DNA from: GCA-2731375 sp002731375
GTDB taxonomy: Bacteria; Pseudomonadota; Alphaproteobacteria; GCA-2731375
Direction of reading: 5' to 3'
Length of the DNA stretch: 64,000 nt
Assembly (NCBI GenBank): GCA_030752605.1
Contig: JASMDX010000074.1
Location: 38,620-102,619 of the forward strand
Shown: piece by piece, positions 60,774 through 64,000 of the stretch
Layout of the letters: the number at the start of each line of letters is the position of its first letter
Position numbering within the stretch: position 1 is the first letter of the stretch
Position numbers and translations under genes: made by a program
Notes under the pieces: generated by a model
Told to the model about the DNA's origin: nothing
Databases searched by the model: none
The model's input: only the letters and a program-made list of their open reading frames with translations

Positions 60774-62375
60774 ATGGATGAACTGGACTCCATTACCGTC
60801 GAAGTCTTGTGGACCCGCCTGATCTCGGTAATTGACGAGGCCGCGTTGGCCCTGCACCGCACTTCGTTTTCGACTGTTGTCCGCGAGTCTCATGACTACA
60901 CTTGCATGGTGCTGGCGCCCGATGGCCAATCAGTCGCCCAGGCGACCCGCTCCATCCCTTCGTTCATTGGCACATTGCCCATGTCGGTGCGCGCATTTCT
61001 GGTCAAATATCCCGCCGACACGCTCCGCCCCGGCGATGTGATCATTTCCAACGATCCTTGGATCGGCACCGGGCATCTGCCGGATTTGACCATCGCCGTG
61101 CCAATTTTCCATGGTGATATCCTGGTCGGATTTGCTGGATCCATTGCTCATATGGCAGATATCGGGGGCCGGCGCCGGGCACCAGACAACAAGGATATCT
61201 ACGAAGAAGGCCTGCAAATCCCAATCCTGAAACTGTATGAGGCCGGGCAGCGCAACCAAACCCTGTACGAGATCATCCGCCAGAACGTGCGCGTGCCGGA
61301 CGAGGTCAGTGGCGATATTCATGCCATGGTCGGGGCCTGCCAGCGCATGAGCATCGGTGTCACGGGCCTTTTGGCGGAATACGCCATGGCGGACATGTGG
61401 GGCCTGGCCAACCGGATTATGGATTTGACCGAAGCCGCCATGCGCCGGGCAATTGAGAAAATTCCCGACGGCACCTATAGCTCCGTAACGAAAATTGATT
61501 CCTTTGATAGCGAAAATCCGTTGGAAATGCAGTGCCGGATCGATATCCGGGGCGCTGAACTGGTGGTCGATTTCGCCGGCAGCTCGCCGCAGAACCCGTC
61601 GCCCCTGAACTCAGTGCTCGGCTACACCCAGGCCTATTCCACCTATGCCCTGAAATGCGTGTTGCTGCCTGATGTGCCCAATAACGAGGGTAATTTTCGG
61701 CCCATCACCATCACCTCGCCCGAAGGCTGTTTTTTGAATCCGAAATACCCGGCGGCGGTCGAGGCCCGCGCGACGGTAGGGCATTATTGCACTTCTGCCA
61801 TCTTTAACACCCTGGCCAAGGCCCTGCCCGAGAGGGTGCCGGCGGAAAGTGGCGTGCCGTTGCATGGCTTCGCCATGTCCGGCTGGAACAACGATGACCG
61901 GCCGTTCTCGACTATTTTCTTTTTCAATGGTGGCCAGGGCGCGCGGCCGGATCAGGATGGTATTTCGACCCTCAGCTTTCCCACCAATGTTTCGAGCACG
62001 CCGGTCGAGGTATTGGAACGCTGGGTGCCGGTCCGGATCCACGACAAATCCTTCCTGCCGGGTTCCGGCGGGGCAGGCAAGTTTCGCGGCGGTCTGGGCC
62101 AACGGGTGGCAATGGAAATCACCAGTCCCCGTCCCGTGACGCTGGTGGTGCTGTCGCAGCGCCTGAACTTCCCGCCCGTTGGCCGCGAGGGCGGCGAAAA
62201 CGGCAGTCTTGAAAAAATTCTGCTCAATGGTGATGAAGTTGAGGGCGGCACGCCGTTCCGCCTCAGTAAAGGTGATATTATCACACTGGACCTGCCCGGC
62301 GGCGGGGGATTCGGGATGGCGCAAGAGCGTTCGCCCGAGTTCCATGAAGCCGATGTACGAGACGGCTTGGTGTAA
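60774..62375 (+). CDS. Hydantoinase/oxoprolinase-type subunit B (HyuB), second copy
   Basis: Partner of the A protein, 533 aa. VEVLWTRLISVIDEAALALHRTSFS opens the protein, GDVIISNDPWIGTGHLPDL and RPFSTIFFFNGGQGARPDQDG follow, and GDIITLDLPGGGGFGM closes it. It lies 6 bases after the A gene and ends at a strong stem-loop. Confidence 0.9.
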   Translation: MDELDSITVEVLWTRLISVIDEAALALHRTSFSTVVRESHDYTCMVLAPDGQSVAQATRSIPSFIGTLPMSVRAFLVKYPADTLRPGDVIISNDPWIGTGHLPDLTIAVPIFHGDILVGFAGSIAHMADIGGRRRAPDNKDIYEEGLQIPILKLYEAGQRNQTLYEIIRQNVRVPDEVSGDIHAMVGACQRMSIGVTGLLAEYAMADMWGLANRIMDLTEAAMRRAIEKIPDGTYSSVTKIDSFDSENPLEMQCRIDIRGAELVVDFAGSSPQNPSPLNSVLGYTQAYSTYALKCVLLPDVPNNEGNFRPITITSPEGCFLNPKYPAAVEARATVGHYCTSAIFNTLAKALPERVPAESGVPLHGFAMSGWNNDDRPFSTIFFFNGGQGARPDQDGISTLSFPTNVSSTPVEVLERWVPVRIHDKSFLPGSGGAGKFRGGLGQRVAMEITSPRPVTLVVLSQRLNFPPVGREGGENGSLEKILLNGDEVEGGTPFRLSKGDIITLDLPGGGGFGMAQERSPEFHEADVRDGLV

Positions 62376-62377
62376 AA

Positions 62378-62403
62378 AAATGGGCGGCCGAAGCCGCCCA
62401 TTT
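62378..62403. terminator. Bidirectional intrinsic terminator
   Basis: AAATGGGCGGC and GCCGCCCATTT form a perfect 11-bp stem around CGAA. A run of A precedes it and T-rich sequence follows, so it can end transcription of the + strand HyuB gene and of the converging minus-strand TRAP gene. Confidence 0.85.
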
Positions 62404-62423
62404 CCATGTTCTTTTTCGCAGTT

Positions 62424-63593
62424 CTAGTCGAGACCGACTTTCTTGCGATGGTCAGCCCAATATTTCGGCCAGGCCGCGGAGACCTTGATCTTGTTTTTCT
62501 TCTTTTTCTCCGCCGCGCGCCAGGCGTTGAAGGCATCCGTGGCATTGTCCCACTCTTCAATAACCTTGGCATGACGGGCCATGCGTGCGGTGTTCCAAGC
62601 CTCGTCAGCAGCGGACCAGACGCCCTTTTCCTTCAGGTATTTGATGGAGCCGGGATGCCAGGCAACGTCAGCCGGAGTCCTGCCGGCCTTGGTGATGGCC
62701 CAGTTCTTGGTCGTGGCGTTGACGTTCTTGTAGAGGTCAAAAGCCTCGTCCATGGCCTTGGCGACTTCATAGACTTCCGCTTCGCTGCGGTCAGCATAGG
62801 TCACCATCATGGGGTAGCGGAAGCCGATGATGTTAACCGGCTTGCCTTTTTCCACGCCGGCGCCATCGTCCATGGATAGCGGCGCATACATCGGGGCGAT
62901 CTTGTTAATGCGGGCCCAGCCCTCCTTGTCGGCGGGGTCGAATTGCACCCAGTCGATGCCATCGGGCGACGATTCCAGCTCACGGGTGATGCCGGAGTAG
63001 GGTGACATCAGGAAGCCGTCGATCTTGCCGGTCAGGCGGGCGCCTTTCATGACGCCGTAACCGCCGAACCAGACGGCGGTGATGTCATCGCGGGTCAATC
63101 CCGCAAAGGCCAGCAACGCGTCGGTCTTAACGTTGACGGATGGATTACCCTTCACATAGCCTAGGCGGACACCCTTGAGATTGTGGCCATCGGCGAATTT
63201 GGAACCCTTCTGCACCGTCAGGCCGGTGGCCGTTGGTGGTGCGAGAACGATGCGAATGTCCTGCGGACCCCACTGGGTAACGGCGAAATCATAGGTGCCT
63301 TCCGAGGCGAAGAATGTCTCAGTCGCCAGGAAACCGTAATGCGCCTTGCGCTGGGTCACCGGCAGCAAACGGCCGATACCCGTGCCCGATGGTACGATGC
63401 GGATGCGGGTGCCATATTTTTTCTTGAAGGCATTAGCCACCGCGGATGCCTGCGCGAAGCCGGCTGAGCCGAAATCATATGAGGTCCAGATCATGGTCTT
63501 AGGCACGCCACCCGCCTGGGCACCTCCGGCGGCCAGCAGAGCCGCCAGTGCGGCGCCCCCTGCGAACCGCCACATGTGTTTGGTCAGTGTCAT
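62424..63593 (-). CDS. TAXI family TRAP transporter solute-binding protein
   Basis: Periplasmic binding protein of 389 aa. The signal peptide (FAGGAALAALLAAGGAQA, cleavage near residue 28) leads into the TAXI domain with DFGSAGFAQASAVANAFKKKYGTRIRIVPSGTGIGR. The TAXI class binds glutamate and other small anions. It lies 165 bases after the partial permease gene on the same strand, so the uptake system is likely permease then binding protein. The nearby hydantoinase operons suggest, but do not prove, an uptake link. Confidence 0.9.
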   Translation of the reverse strand: MTLTKHMWRFAGGAALAALLAAGGAQAGGVPKTMIWTSYDFGSAGFAQASAVANAFKKKYGTRIRIVPSGTGIGRLLPVTQRKAHYGFLATETFFASEGTYDFAVTQWGPQDIRIVLAPPTATGLTVQKGSKFADGHNLKGVRLGYVKGNPSVNVKTDALLAFAGLTRDDITAVWFGGYGVMKGARLTGKIDGFLMSPYSGITRELESSPDGIDWVQFDPADKEGWARINKIAPMYAPLSMDDGAGVEKGKPVNIIGFRYPMMVTYADRSEAEVYEVAKAMDEAFDLYKNVNATTKNWAITKAGRTPADVAWHPGSIKYLKEKGVWSAADEAWNTARMARHAKVIEEWDNATDAFNAWRAAEKKKKNKIKVSAAWPKYWADHRKKVGLD

Positions 63594-63758
63594 CGTGAGT
63601 TCTCCCTTTTTATTACAATCACTAATAATTCATATGGTTTATGTAGGGCATATACTACTGTCCTAAGCTACCACGCGCTACCCTCTACTTAATTCGCGCA
63701 ATTCCGCGCTCTCATGTCGGGCCAGATCATCTTTATCTTTCTGATCCTGAACCTCTTC

Positions 63759-64000
63759 CTATGCGGCCACACTTTTCCTCTGGAACAATGCGATTGCGTA
63801 GCAAATAGCAACCAAAACTACACCGGCGATTTTGGAAACCCCTTCCGGATACAGTAGACAGGCCGCCGCGACTAACAATGGAACGCGGACGAGCCAACCG
63901 ATAGTGCCCGCCTTATTCAAATAGCCTTCGAAAGCAGCCGCCATCAACCAGACCGCGATCAGCGCCGTGCTGACCATGATGATGATTTCATCCCACTCGC
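63759..64000 (-). CDS. TRAP transporter permease, C-terminal part (truncated by window edge)
   Basis: The last 80 or so residues of a membrane protein; the frame is open to the right edge. Two or three hydrophobic segments (MVSTALIAVWLMAAAFEGYL and WLVRVPLLVAAACLLYPEG) match the C-terminus of fused TAXI TRAP permeases, ending YAIALFQRKSVAA. The 165-base gap to the binding protein is AT-rich, with no clear promoter. Confidence 0.75.
   Translation of the reverse strand, partial: EWDEIIIMVSTALIAVWLMAAAFEGYLNKAGTIGWLVRVPLLVAAACLLYPEGVSKIAGVVLVAICYAIALFQRKSVAA

Overview
The window looks like a piece of a GC-rich alphaproteobacterial chromosome, probably a marine or Rhodospirillales-like lineage. 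The evidence is the gene orders dnaB-alr-mlaE-mlaF-radA-cvpA-purF and kdsD-lptC-lptA-lptB-rpoN-hpf-ptsN, small families typical of the class (DUF1150, DUF1489, a CxxC small protein), and many genes for acyl-CoA and small-molecule catabolism. This placement is inference; no marker was searched. I see no CRISPR array, rRNA, integrase, transposase or phage module.

Region 1 (1-8.6 kb) is a compact housekeeping run on the + strand with overlapping or near-overlapping genes: replicative helicase, alanine racemase, an Mla-type lipid ABC permease and ATPase, RadA, CvpA, PurF and an SDR. Region 2 (8.6-14.7 kb) holds a UGA-interrupted DsbA/FrnE-like gene read here as a selenoprotein, a many-times-frameshifted 2OG-Fe(II) oxygenase pseudogene, uppP, an SDR with an apparent CTG start, an NDUFA9-like protein, an acyl-CoA carboxylase beta subunit and tRNA-Leu(CAG). 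Region 3 (14.7-25.6 kb) holds RNase D, the LPS transport/sigma-54/hibernation/PtsN block, a MmgE/PrpD protein, Hsp20 with DUF1150, and argG preceded by a perfect 25-bp inverted repeat.

Region 4 (25.6-50.2 kb) is accessory and catabolic. It has acyl-CoA dehydrogenases, an LLM oxidoreductase, M19 and phosphotriesterase-like hydrolases, a MaoC protein and HD hydrolase, and a minus-strand set (acyl-CoA ligase, methyltransferase, Baeyer-Villiger-type monooxygenase, HCCA-isomerase-like protein, FolD, VOC protein, hydrolase/methyltransferase hybrid). It also has an SLC13 transporter coupled to a 42-codon ORF, and three more decayed genes. At its end lies a second UGA-interrupted gene, a GrdB-like protein with a U-P-V-C motif. 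Region 5 (50.2-64 kb) has two divergent hydantoinase/oxoprolinase-type A/B gene pairs. One is in a six-gene operon with two aminotransferases, an alpha/beta hydrolase and a TPP enzyme; a TAXI-type TRAP uptake system follows.

The most interesting signal is the pair of in-frame UGA codons at 9223-9225 (- strand) and 49364-49366 (+ strand). Each sits where a redox CxxC motif needs its first Cys. Each is followed by intact homologous coding sequence and by a 7-bp, 5-nt-loop hairpin placed as a bacterial SECIS would be. The host should therefore carry selA/selB/selC/selD, none of which is in this window. Further signals are two sigma-54-like -24/-12 elements, several perfect palindromes in control regions, and four independent gene remnants showing active gene decay.
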